This document shows, in pieces, positions 34,973 to 46,112 of a stretch of 64,000 bases of DNA (within the stretch, counting starts at the first letter, position 1; every line of letters starts with the position of its first letter). The stretch is taken from positions 1,734,501-1,798,500 of the forward strand of contig NC_134520.1 in assembly GCF_027942865.1 (NCBI RefSeq). Reading direction: 5' to 3'. The notes beneath the pieces were generated by a model, which was not told the origin of the DNA, did no database searches, and was given only the letters and a program-made list of their open reading frames with translations. Both the position numbers and the translations under genes were made by a program. The DNA comes from Odontesthes bonariensis (taxonomy: Eukaryota > Chordata > Actinopteri > Atheriniformes > Atherinopsidae).

Positions 34973-36043
34973 AACACTGTGTTTTCAATGGGACCCAGCT
35001 CCAGTTGCCCACCACTTAGGTTCGTGCGCTTAGAAAATACAGAAGTGACGTCAAGTGAAACCCAGCTATTGACTTTCAGTTCCGGGACAGCTGTTTAAAT
35101 TTCCGCCCGCATTTAATTTTTCAACATAAATATTTGTTTTACTCAGTAACGTGAGGGGTTTCAAATGTAGCGAAGTAAAAGTACTTGGGTCAAAATGTAC
35201 TCGAGTAAAAGTAAAAATTACACATTTCAAAAACTACTCAGAAAATGACAAATTACTCATAAAAAGTACTCAATTACAGTAACGTGAGTAAATGTAATTC
35301 GTTACTTTCCACCCCTGGATCTCACTGCGTGCTTTGAACTCAAAAGGAATCCCTCTCGGCTGCCCTATTGCATCCAAGTAAACGTGCTTATTGTTTTTTC
35401 TATATTTTCACATTTTCGATCCAAAGGAATTGGATTTTCAAACCACACAGGTGTCCTGATAAATATTGGTTTCAATTTGCGTGTGGAAACCAAGATAAAA
35501 CCCATGTGACATTGCATTTAACCATAGTGTTACCTACGTGAGTTCCACTGTCATTAGTAAATCCATCACTTGTAAAGCATTCAAACTCACTATCGTAGTC
35601 TACTCTATAATCAGTAGGAGGCCCATCCTGTGTTGTAAGAAGACTCCAATATGGATATATCCCTATTTTGAAAACAATATGTCATTTATTTGCCCCAAAC
35701 ATCAATCTGCACTTAATACCACACATAGGAAGCTTAAACAATAACCATTTATCCTCTTCCGATGTAAACCTACCTTCTCTGCATTCCCGTTGCTGGACCA
35801 CCGCACAGTCTCTGAAGGTGTGTGGTTCTGGAACAACAACAGGCAATGCTCCTGGAGCGTCTGCGCATATGAGACACTCCGTCGCTGTCAGTTCTCTCGT
35901 AGTGTACCATGCCCATCTATACCACATACTCTGTGCTGCCTTCCCCCACAAACCATCTTCCACAGTTACACTGTTTTCCTGTCTCTACCTGTGCATGTAC
36001 ACTCCGTATGTTCTTAGATTAACATGATTATTCTGTCCTGTAG

Positions 36044-36081
36044 TCAGAAGGTTGCGTGTTCAGATCACGTCGGGGTCACCA
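36044..36081 (-). other. tRNA-Trp primer binding site, extended to 38 nt
   Basis: In tRNA sense (plus strand) this equals nucleotides 39-76 of vertebrate tRNA-Trp (CCA), including the CCA tail, with one mismatch: G at 36063 where the tRNA has A58. The classical 18-nt primer site is 36064-36081, three bases from the LTR end at 36085. Upstream of 36044 the match to tRNA stops, so it is not a tRNA gene. Confidence 0.8.
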
Positions 36082-36084
36082 TTA

Positions 36085-36287
36085 TGTTGTGGAGAAAAGG
36101 AGTCGAATCCGCGTCGGTCAGCCTCTCATGGGGAAGTTTATTTGAACAAACCGTCACAGAAACATGTGCGTACAGAATGTCCGTAAGTTCCCTCTGACCT
36201 CAATTTGTGACAACCTTTTATACTGTTCTGGATCATACACTGCGTACGTGGCTCATGCCACCGGCGCCTGGCTTTTGCCATTATCGT
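36085..36287 (-). repeat. Viral 5' LTR, first part
   Basis: Same sequence as 31782-31984 with a few substitutions and a 5-nt insertion. It is cut at ATCGT by the L2 LINE; the remainder is 46478-46577. Confidence 0.85.
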
Positions 36288-36536
36288 CATTCTTTGTGAC
36301 GCTGTGACGCTTTGCTTTGCGGTAAGACGTATTGCATCACTTCCTGTTACCTTGCTTGTGCACTGTGGAATTTCTTGCTCTGCTTGGACTACTGATTATC
36401 ACTTTATTTCTATCTATAACTTACACAATTTTGCATAGTTAAACTCTATAGCTTACCGTTCTGTTCTAACACACTCCTACAGATCTTTAATCTTTATTCT
36501 CACTTTTTAACGGTGTGTCTGGTTCTCTAGCGTAGC

Positions 36537-37150
36537 ATGGCTACCGGTTCTCTTCCTCCTTCTCCTGCTTTCACCTACTCCGTGTGTCAGATGTTTAGTT
36601 ACTCCTCTGCCTCCTTTAGCGATAATGGTACATGTAACAAATGTAGTCTTTTTGTAGTTTTGGAGGCGAGGTTATCTGAATTGGAAGCTCGGCTCTGCAC
36701 TGTTGAAAATCAACCGATAGCGAGCCAGGTCCCTTTTGCCAGTGTGGAGCCACCTAGCGTAGCTAGCTCAATTAGCCTCCCCCTAGCAGAACCTGAGCAG
36801 CCAGGATTACAACGTGGCTGGGTGACTGTCAGGAAGAGGCATAGCTCTAAAGTCAAGCCCGTTGTTCACCATCGACCTGTCCACGCTTCAAACAGATTTT
36901 CCCCACTCAGCGACACACCCGCTGAGGACAAAACCCTGGTAACTGGCAGCTTTATAGTCAGAAACGTGGCATTAGAGACACCAGCGGCCATAGTCAAATG
37001 CATTCCAGGGGCCTGAGCGGGCGACATAGAATCCTATTTAAAACTGCTGGCTAAGGATAAACGTAAATACGGTAAAATAGTTATTCACGTCGGCGTTAAT
37101 GACACCCAGTTGCGCCAATCGGAGGTCACTAAAATTAATGTTGCATCGGT
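36537..37150 (+). pseudogene. L2 ORF1, esterase-type, truncated
   Basis: [20 protein letters not shown] start, a CxxC plus coiled-coil segment ([20 protein letters not shown]), a Pro-rich linker, then [20 protein letters not shown], the beginning of the SGNH/GDSL-like esterase domain found in CR1/L2 ORF1. An in-frame stop at 37014 and loss of the rest of the domain make it defective. Confidence 0.75.
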
Positions 37151-37154
37151 GTAG

Positions 37155-39345
37155 CCTAGCAAGCCAGACCCGTATAGCAAAAAGCTGTACAGGGGTCTAG
37201 CAGGGCTCTCAAGTCTCACGCATTGAGCGTGAGACACGCATTTCAACAAGTTCACACGCTCACACGCCACACATGCCATTTCTCACGCTGAGAAATGATC
37301 AACTTCGTCGCACAGAAATTCTAATGGCCGATACTATAAACGAGTCAATGGCAGGTTACTGTGCGCTCGCACAGCTCAGAACTATAGCTCTGGTACAGCC
37401 GTCTTGATTTAGCAACCCATCTGCAAATCACAAAATAGAATTTCTCAGCCAATCAGAAAACAGAATTTCTTGTTGCCGGGTGTGAAATAGCTTTCAGCTG
37501 CAAGCACGCGTCCCATGAATGCACAGCGGACATAGCCTATTATGCTCTGAATGCGTGAAGAAGTTGTAGACGAGCTGGAGGTGGAAGAGAACCGTCAGGA
37601 TCATCAGCAGGTCATATCTTCATTTAGTTGAATCTTTTATTAGTTACTATAGTTTTCCTACTCCTTGTAAAAGACCAATACCTTCCGATTAAAGTGTTCG
37701 TTGGAGTAGTAGACCTAAATATTCAGCACACACCCTTTGACATGAGCAACTTAATGAAAAATGAAAAATATGTAGGAGTGTAATTAGGCTTCCGTGGTTA
37801 ATTTTTTTCAAAGGTGACTGGTATGAGCAGATTCCCAATAAGGCTATCTACAATTACCAAACTGGTATTAGTTCTGTCACACTGAAATGCTGATGCAGAG
37901 AGGGTTTTTTCCATGGTGGGGCTCAATAAAACCAAGACCAGGAACACTTTGTTTCAGTTTTAATATCTTTACACTGGCTTCCAGTCAGTCACAGAATAGA
38001 TTTTAAAAGCCTGCTGATGGTTTACAAATCCCAGAACGGTTTAGGCCCAAAATACATCTGTGATATGTTCAGAGAATATAAACCCAGCAGAGCTGTTAGA
38101 TCCAAGGACTCAGGTCAGCTGGTTCAGTCCAGAGTCCAGACTAAACATGGAGAAGCAGCATTTAGCTGTTATGCTGCTAACAAGTGGAACAAACTGCCAG
38201 TGGAGATTAAACTTTCAGCAAATGTAGACATTTTTAAATCCAGGTTAAAGACATTTCTGTTCTCATGTGTCTATGCATGAAATATCTTTTAACTTATCTA
38301 GACTGTTGCCTGTTTTTAAATTCATTTAAATGATTTTATTTGTTTCTTTTTATATTATTTTATGTATTTTTAATACTTCTTGCACTCCCTGCTGCAATGC
38401 TTTTATTTTATGTAAAGCACTTTGAACTGTTTGTACATGAAATGTGCTATATAAATAAATTTGATTTGATTTGAATGGAACTCTGTCATCCATCATGACT
38501 GTGAAAATGGCTGACATTGAGCCACAGTGCTTTAAATGGGAGCCCCCAATATCAGTCATCAAGCATCAAAATCTGCCACAAACACTTTGTTTGTTTTTCT
38601 TAATTTAATTTGTCTGTTTTTTTGTTTGTTAAGACTTTGCATACCTAAAACAATTTATTTTAAAATATAGCAGAATTTAGTGTAAAAGTGAAGATTTGTG
38701 ATTTTGGTATAAATAAAACAATTTCTTTGTTCTTTAAGTAGCTAGTTTATGGCGATGGGATACTGCAAGGGACCCCCCCCCAAAAAAACCCGAAAGAAAC
38801 CCCCCCACGCACACGGCCCGGCCCCTGCCCCGCCCGAATCTCACTCCAAGCAAACTTGAAAACTTGAGAGCCCTGGGTCTAGTGACGCTGGATAGCAGTG
38901 TGGGCGGGATAAACGGCTGTCTGTCAAGTTCAACGCCACGCAATAGGATGGCGCAACAACCAATCAGAGCGATGAAGAAGTTTTACGTAGTCAACGCGAC
39001 GGAATTTACATTGTGGTTTGTAGTCTATGGCCTGAAAAGCTGATTTCTCTTAAGCTCTAAACTCTGTAAACTTTAGCAACATTTGAAACATTTTCAGGCG
39101 AGAAAGTAGTCGTTTAGATCCCCAAGGTGTTGAAAATCTGACAAAATACCGGCTATTTACAATTTTGTTCCCACGAATTCGGCGCTGCTAAAGCTAGCCG
39201 CAGTGAGCAACGCACTTCCGGTTTTGTCGTTTTGACTACTCTCGTCCCGTTAACGGAATTTGACCGTTCAAATTCCTTACCGGAGAGTTTTGTCAGCTCT
39301 GAGACGAAGATCGGCCCGCTGTCTTCGGTACATCATGCTCGCAAT
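37155..39345. mobile_element. Mixed repeat block inside the L2 ORF1/ORF2 junction
   Basis: Replaces the end of ORF1. It holds an L2-like 3' fragment (37940-38478), a C/A-rich tract at about 38770-38810, and at about 39020-39175 a segment also present in the palindromic element at 56236-57338. GGGCTCTCAAGT near 37203 and its complement near 38862 may be ends of one older element. The exact border with L2 at the right is approximate. Confidence 0.5.
37940..38478 (+). mobile_element. L2/CR1-type LINE 3' fragment
   Basis: 87-codon frame at 38017-38280 (NGLGPKYICDMFREYKPS, YAANKWNKLPVEIKLSANVD, RLKTFLFSCVYA), the typical C-terminus of CR1/L2-type ORF2, followed by GTGCTATATAAATAAATTTG and a (TTTGA)n tail. 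Confidence 0.8.
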
Positions 39346-39449
39346 TGACTGGGGATTGCTCTCAGATGGAAGGAGCAGCTCTCATTTCTAGAAATATGGA
39401 CGAATTTATTTGCCACCCTAAAACATGACAACCCAGGGTTCAGACCAGG

Positions 39450-41907
39450 ATGCAGAGTTGTAGTCTTACACACTTCTCTGCAGCTTCCCACCTGCTGCTA
39501 CCCACCCAATCGATTAACACAAAAGGAGCAAATCCTCTTGTGCAAAAAAAAATTAAAACAAAAACTTTAACTGAACAAAAACATCAAACTATTAAATGTG
39601 GTTTGCTGAATATCAGATCTCTCCTTTCCAAGTCTCTGTTAGTGAATGAGTTGATTTGTGATCATCATATTGATATATTTTGTCTTACAGAAACCTGGCT
39701 GCAGCAGGAGGATCATGTTAGCATCATGTTAGCATCATGTTAGCATTAATGAAGCAACTCCCTCTGACTGTTTAAATGTTCACGTTCCTGGAACCACAAG
39801 CAGAGGAGGAGGAGTGGCAGCTATTTTCAGATCAGGGTTACTAATCAGTCCCAGACCCAAGATTAGTTTGAGCTCTTTTGAATCTCTGATTCTCAGTTTT
39901 TCCCACGCAAAGTGGAAATCCCAGAAACCTCTTGTGTTTGTTGTTGTGTATCGTCCACCTGGCCCTTATTCTGAGTTTCTGTCTGAATTCTCAGAGTTTT
40001 TATCCCAGTTAGTGCTGAGTACAGATAAAGTCATTGTAGTGGGTGACTTTAATATTCATGTAGATGTTGAAAATGATAGCCTGAATATGAACTTTAATTC
40101 TATATTAGACTCTATTGGATTTTCTCAGAGTGTTCACAGACCGACTCACTGCCTTAATCACACCCTTGATCTTGTTCTGACTTATGGCATTGAGAGTGAA
40201 CAGTTAACAGTGTTCCCTCATAACCCTGTACCTAAACTTTACTCCAGCAGCACTTGACTCTCTTGTTGACAGCACTATAGTTTCAATGCGTACAGCACTG
40301 GACAATGTTGCCCCTCTGAAAAGGAAGGTAATCAGTCAGAAGAGGTTGGCTCCTTGGTATAATTCACAGCTGCGTGCTTTAAAGCAGACTGCAAGAAAGC
40401 TGGAGAGACAGTGGCGTTCCTCTAATTTAGAAGAGTCTCAGTTAGTCTGGAAAGATAGTTTAACAATGTATAAGAAAGCCCTTCGTAAAGCTAGAACTGC
40501 TTATTATTCATCATTGATAGAAGAGAATAAGAACAATCCCAGGTTTCTCTTCAGCACTGTAGCCAGTCTGACAAAGAGTCCGAGCTCTGCTGAGCCAGGT
40601 ATTCCTTTAAACCTCAGCAGTGATGATTTCATGAGCTTCTTTATTAATAAAATTGTTTCTATCAGAGAGAAGATTGATGGAGTCCTTCCCACTATTATCA
40701 GTGATGTATCACCAGGTACAGCAGCTTTAGAAGTATCTTTAGAACCTGATTTGTATTCAGACGGCTTCTGTCCAGTTGATCTCTCTGAACTAACAACAGC
40801 AATAGTCTCTTCTAAACCATCAACTTGTGTTTTAGACCCAATCCCAACCAGACTGTTCAAGGAGGTTTTCCCCTTAATTGACACTTCCATATTGGATTTG
40901 ATCAATCTGTCTTTGTTGACAGGATATGTACCTCAGACTTTTAAGGTTGCTGTAACTAAACCTTTACTTAAAAAACCTACTCTTGATTCAGAAGTGTTGG
41001 CTCATTATAGACCTATATCCAATCTCCCTTTTATGTCTAAAGTTCTTGAAAAAATAGTTGCAGCTCAGCTTTGTGATCACTTACACAGAAATAATCTGTT
41101 TGAAGAGTTTCAGTCAGGATTCAGAGTGCATCATAGCACAGAAACTGCACTGCTGAAAGTTACCAATGATCTCCTCTTAGCCTCTGATAGCGGACTTGTG
41201 TCTGTGCTTGTCCTTTTGGATCTCAGTGCTGCATTTGATACGGTCGATCACAGTATCTTATTACACAGACTTGAACATGTTATTGGGATTAAAGGAACTG
41301 CATTAGGCTGGTTTAAGTCATATTTATCTGATAGATTTCAGTTTGTTCTTGTAAATGAAGAATCTTCCTCACACACCAGAGTAAGTCATGGAGTTCCCCA
41401 GGGTTCTGTGCTTGGACCGATTCTTTTCACTTTATACATGCTTCCATTAGGTAACATTATTAGACTGCATGGCATAAATTTCCATTGCTATGCTGATGAT
41501 ACTCAGCTGTACTTATCTATAAAACCAGATGAACCCAATAGGTTGGTCAGACTACAAGCATGTCTTAAAGACATAAAGACCTGGATGACTCAGAACTGTC
41601 TGCTTCTAAATTCAGACAAACTGAAGTCGTTATCTTTGGACCTGAGCGCTTCAGGGAGAAATTGTCTAGCTATATAGTTACTCTAGATGGTATTTCCTTG
41701 GCTTCTAGTTCTACAGTGAGGAACCTTGGAGTTATTTTTGACCAGAACTTATCATTTGACTCGCATATAAAACAGGTTTCTAGGACTGCCTTCTTTCATC
41801 TTCGTAATATTGTTAAAATCAGGAACATCTTGTCTCAGAGTGATGCAGAAAAACTAGTTCATGCATTTGTTACTTCAAGATTGGACTACTGTACTTCTTT
41901 ATTATTG
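39450..41907 (+). pseudogene. L2 ORF2 endonuclease and reverse transcriptase, first part
   Basis: Endonuclease: [33 protein letters not shown] and VVGDFNIHVD. Reverse transcriptase from 40286: [77 protein letters not shown] and catalytic [10 protein letters not shown]. Lesions: an 11-bp unit present three times at 39714-39746 breaks the frame, a frameshift or stop near 40255, and a missing A near 41622. Continues at 43537 beyond a DNA-transposon insertion. Confidence 0.88.
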
Positions 41908-41915
41908 GGCTGTCC

Positions 41916-43528
41916 TAGACCCCGAAGCCGCTGCTAGGCGCCGCCAAAAGCGCCATTTAGAATTCCAGCCGCCGCCAGCCAACAATTTTGTAAGTCAAAT
42001 TGAGCCGCCATCTATTAAAATTTGGCTGAGCCACCAAGAATTACGTGCACCTGCACCAAATACCCAATGGTTTTATCCACATATTAAGCTAGAAGAAAAA
42101 TTACACAAATTTGCACACTGGTAACAATAGAGAAGTATACAGTAGATTAAGGCTACTGATATCACAGTGGGTGCCACCAAAAGACTGCCGTTGTTACGAT
42201 ACACTGGGCAGCGGGAGACGACATCTAGTTGTTCGACTTACATCTATCTTAACATCTGTCGCCTTACACTGCACAAAATAAAGTCTACAAATCGTTCTGT
42301 CAAGAGTGACTGGATTTAAAAAGTTTTCTTATGAGGGGTGGAAATATTGTGAAGCAGTAATGTGCAAATCAGCGGTTAGCTTTATGTTCGGTTTCTGGAT
42401 CTTTGCGTGAAGGTAGCCCGGTCTGCCACAGTGGGCTGGCCCACGGCGAGACCACCAACTTCGGCTGAATTTCAATAGTTGTCCCGCTGGGTAATGTGGA
42501 AGAACTATTGGCGACCACGCCTCCAAAGCTAAATTTCGCTTGGCCATTTATTTTTAATTGTCTTAAAGTGTCTAGTTGTCATTAGAACGAGTCCCTATGT
42601 TTCAGACACCTTTCTCTTTTTCATTATCTGGTGAGGGCGATGTATTAAAAAACCGGCAGCAGGAGCAACTTGGATTTTAAATGATGTTGATCACGTCGTA
42701 CGATTACACGATTGGCATAACATAACTCTCTCAAGCAATAAATTGCATGCATAATAATGCTCGTTAAGTGTCTTGTATGGCAAATACTGTCAAGGAAGTA
42801 ATGCACATTAATTATCTGGTATGGCAATGTTGTCAATGCAAAATATATCGCAGAGCCAGAGATTGTAATCTCTGTCAGAGCTGCGTCTTTATCCCTTTCG
42901 TGTTGTGACGCCAGGTGCAAAGTATTAATTGTGCCGGTGTCTGCGTCTTTCTCTGCCTCCGGTGGAACGAGTCATATATTTTCAGTTCTCCTTTTAGAAT
43001 AGTTCCAGACGATATTTCCCGACCACAAACAGCGAATTAATGTTGAAAAAAGAAAAGTGTCTGAAAAACACTTTTATTGATTGTAGCTGATTAATAGCCT
43101 GCTTATCGAGCTCAAAGTGCATAAAGGTGTGTGTGAGTGTATTGGGGGGTTAAAGTGCAGTTGTGCAGAATAGCACCATAATTGTATAAATATTTTAAAT
43201 TATATACATTATAAATAAATATTAAAGAAATAATTAGTATGCCTACATAAATATTAAATAGTGAAAAAGTATAAATGCTGATCTTACTTTTTTGGTCATA
43301 TATCTGTTTACATCCATGTAAAAATGTGTCAGTCCATGACTGTGTATTCATTGATCACAAACAATTCCTAGAACGTAGACCATAGGCATGAAGTAACTGT
43401 ATGAGCCATTTACAGCCATGAACATTTTGGTGGCTGCAGCAGCCATTAAGGTTTTGGCTGAGCCAGCTAGCCAGCCAATAATTTCATCAGCCAGCCATTA
43501 TCCTAAATACAAACGGCTTCGGGGTCTA
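41916..43528. mobile_element. hAT-like DNA transposon in L2 (1613 bp)
   Basis: Ends TAGACCCCGAAGCCG and its exact complement. Target duplication GGCTGTCC (8 bp) at 41908-41915 and 43529-43536; removing the insert restores the L2 sequence GGGCTGTCCCACATATTCTC. Subterminal GCCGCCAGCC and CCAGCTAGCCAGCC motifs. No transposase domain recognised inside. Confidence 0.85.
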
Positions 43529-43536
43529 GGCTGTCC

Positions 43537-43951
43537 CACATATTCTCTGAAAAGCCTTCAGTTGATCCAAAATGCTGCAGCCAGAGTTTTGATGAGAACT
43601 AACAGGAGAGATCATATTTCTCCAGTTTTAGCTTCTCTTCATTGGCTCCCTGTTAAATTCAGAATAGAATTTAAGATTCTTCTCCTCACATATAAAGCTC
43701 TTAATGACCGAGCTCCATCATATCTTAAAGATCTCATTGTAAGATATTTTCCTAACAGAGCACTTCGTTCCCAAACTGCAGGTTTACTTGAGGTTCCCAG
43801 AGTTTCTAAAAGTAGAATGGGAGGCAGAGCCTTCAGTTATCAGGCCCCTCTATTGTGGAATAAGCTGCCAGTAAATGTCCGGGAAGCAGACACCCTTTCC
43901 ACTTTTAAGACCAGGCTTAAAACTTTCCTTTTTGATAAAGCTTATAGTTAG
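43537..43951 (+). pseudogene. L2 ORF2 C-terminal part
   Basis: Continues the L2 reverse transcriptase after the hAT-like insert: [58 protein letters not shown] and [13 protein letters not shown] followed by the stop. Same ending as the copy at 51837. Confidence 0.88.
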
Positions 43952-44055
43952 GGATGTCTCAGGTGATCCTGAAACATCCCATAGTTAAGCTGCTATAGAC
44001 CCAGACTGCTGGGGGGCCTCATCTGTCACACCTTTCCCCACTTTACTCTCTTTAT

Positions 44056-45991
44056 TGTTGCGTGCTCTCAGGAGAGACAGAAAACGGAGATGTTTACATA
44101 AAAACCTCCCCCCCTTTTCCAAATGTCTTCACCAAAAACATTTCACTGTTTACGATCCTTTTAACGGATTACCTAAAGAAGAAAAGGACCCAGATGTGAA
44201 TTCTGGCCAACAGGGGTTCATTGTTTGAGTTGCTCTCCCCCACGCCAGCTATGCATAATAAATTATGCAACTGACACCTTCTGATAGAGAAACAAACCAG
44301 GCTTGCTTTTCTTTCCTGGCCTGTTACGAAAGGAATGTTCAACTCTCTATTTTCTAGAAAGTAGAAGTTTCACCATAATCCTCACTTCTCCTGGAATAAA
44401 ACTGTGAAAATCGGAACTGGATAAATCTGCAGGTCATTTTAAGACTTTCCATATTCTTCTACGAGGGTTATTCGGAAAGTTATAATTATCTCATTTTTAT
44501 AGAAATTCTCCGGTGGAGCCACAGCGCCACCCAGAGGACACGGATGACGGACACTTTTCACTCTGTCAGCCTAATGACAAGTGACACTTACAACTATGGA
44601 TGTTTTAATGTTCTCATTATGTGCAATGCATAACCCAATGGTGTTAATTCCACAGGTATTACTCAAAGAGCTGCAGATTACTCTATTTAACAGTAACCAA
44701 AAGTTTGTCATACCATTTTTATCCTGATAAAATGAAGTATTGTATGCTGATAACTGTTCCATGCTCATATTTGTGTTTATGCCTGCTCGTATGCAACATT
44801 ATTGTCTGTTAGGAACATTATATTGTCTAAAATCAATGCAATATGAGTTAAAATGCGTATGGAAGGAAAAGCAGTGATTCTTCCCCTTTTTGTCTCATAA
44901 ATTCAGCGGTTCCCCCTCCTTTCTTAACTTTTGAGAGAAGAGTCAGCTAAACGTTGATTGGACGAAAGCTGACACGTGACCTCAAGCTTAAAAGAGAGGC
45001 GCGCATGAAGTCACGCTCTCTCTTGCTCTTACACTTACTCTTCAAATCCGCAACTCTGGGACCTCCCGGTGGTCCTCCAAGCCTTGACCACTCCCTTTGT
45101 CCCCTCAGCTCAATCTCTTATCTTCACCCCGCAACTCTCTTGTCTCTTACTCTTCCTCATCAAATCCGCAACTCTTAAGGTCCTCTCTCTGTTTTACTCC
45201 GTAACTATTAATTCCCATTTTTTTTAGACTTACCTTTTTTTAAAAGTCTGGTCCGATACACGCGAGTGTTTGCTAACTCACACAGCCCCGGCCCAAGCAA
45301 CCACTTTCCATCCAGGAAGGAAAGAAGAAGAAGCAGTCGACTCAACGTCACTCAGCTGGTCACCAAGGAAACGTGGTCTCCAACAACGACGCTCAGCACA
45401 ACAGTATCACGCGATCTTCCACAAAGTAAGGTGCTGAATTCTGAGATCTTTGAAGCAGTGGAACTCTGCTGAACTCTGAATGCTGAACCCTTCCTCTGAA
45501 AGTGATGGTTGTGCAGAGATCCGTAGGAAATAACCGGCCGAAGTGATTAGCCATAGCAGCTCCGTGTGAAGGCCCAGACTTAGCATTAACGTTTTAACCC
45601 CAGGTCACTAGTCCTCCCTTTTAGTTAAGTTATCTCTCCCTTTCAACCATGTTTCCTTATAACTATTGCAAAGTACCCATATTCTGTCTCTTATCAATTG
45701 TTTATACACCTATATACCTGTGCAATGTTGAATAAATGTTTGTAAGTAATCCATTTAAGCGCCTCACGGACAGTTTATTAAGCCGGTTGTCACTTCAAAC
45801 AGAATTTACATTTCAGTGAGACTACCCATTTTATTATCTTAACAGTTTTCCTCTCTGGACTGTAACTTAAACAAGTTAAACAATTACAGGAGGTGGTGCC
45901 CTAAATTCGAGGTTTAAGGTTTATTGAGACTGTGAGAACATCTTATTAATCCTTATATTTAATACATATATAAACGCCCAATAACGCTACA
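44056..45991. mobile_element. Probable solo LTR (about 1.94 kb) in the L2 3' UTR
   Basis: The insert interrupts L2 3' UTR at CTCTTTAT. It starts TGTTGCGTGC and ends CGCTACA, with TTAT duplicated at 44052-44055 and 45992-45995. It has an AATAAA at about 45731 and no coding region. TG...CA ends plus a 4-bp duplication point to a long retroviral LTR left by recombination. Family not recognised. Confidence 0.6.
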
Positions 45992-46081
45992 TTATGTATA
46001 TGTGACATTATTGTGGTCATTAACTCGTGTTTCCCTGTTCCAACAGATATCCTTTGAATGGTGTTACAATGCTGCCGCCGT

Positions 46082-46112
46082 GGCCCCCTCCCCCCCTCCC
46101 CCCCTCCCCCCC
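46082..46112. repeat. C-rich simple repeat in L2 3' UTR
   Basis: (CCCCCCT)n-like run. The same site in the copy near 52030 is shorter, so it has expanded here. Confidence 0.7.

Larger units (their letters stand above)
33448..35317 (-). mobile_element. hAT transposon with THAP-like and hAT-C remnants (1870 bp)
   Basis: Perfect 8-bp target duplication GATCTCAC at 33440-33447 and 35318-35325. The ends are CAGAGGTGGAAAG and, at the other side, CAGGGGTGGAAAG. Subterminal regions are full of AAGTAAAAGTA motifs. On the minus strand a THAP-like zinc-finger exon (34972 to about 34735) and a hAT dimerisation domain (about 34480-34250, LPASAACERLFSSAGLL) remain, so it is a deletion derivative of an autonomous hAT. 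Confidence 0.88.
32897..35995 (-). pseudogene. Retroviral env remnant, split by a hAT element
   Basis: The surface-subunit part is at about 35326-35995 (minus): it includes a Trp-rich stretch and a Cys-x2-Cys motif near 35865, and an in-frame stop close to the only upstream ATG (35995). After the hAT insertion, the transmembrane subunit follows at 33439-32897: the CX6CC motif lies at about 33240, preceded by an immunosuppressive-like region and followed by a Trp-rich membrane-proximal segment and a hydrophobic span near 33040-32960. No signal peptide was seen. The stop and the 1.9-kb insertion make it inactive. Long plus-strand frames over 32632-33345 are shadows. Confidence 0.75.

Noticed and set aside
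36044-36081. tRNA-Trp gene
   Set aside because: Only the 3' half including the genomically uncoded CCA is present, directly beside an LTR; no 5' half, A-box or cloverleaf is possible.
44954-45472. Possible small genes near 45 kb
   Set aside because: Lie inside the solo-LTR-like insert, low-complexity Ser/Leu-rich frames without domain signals.
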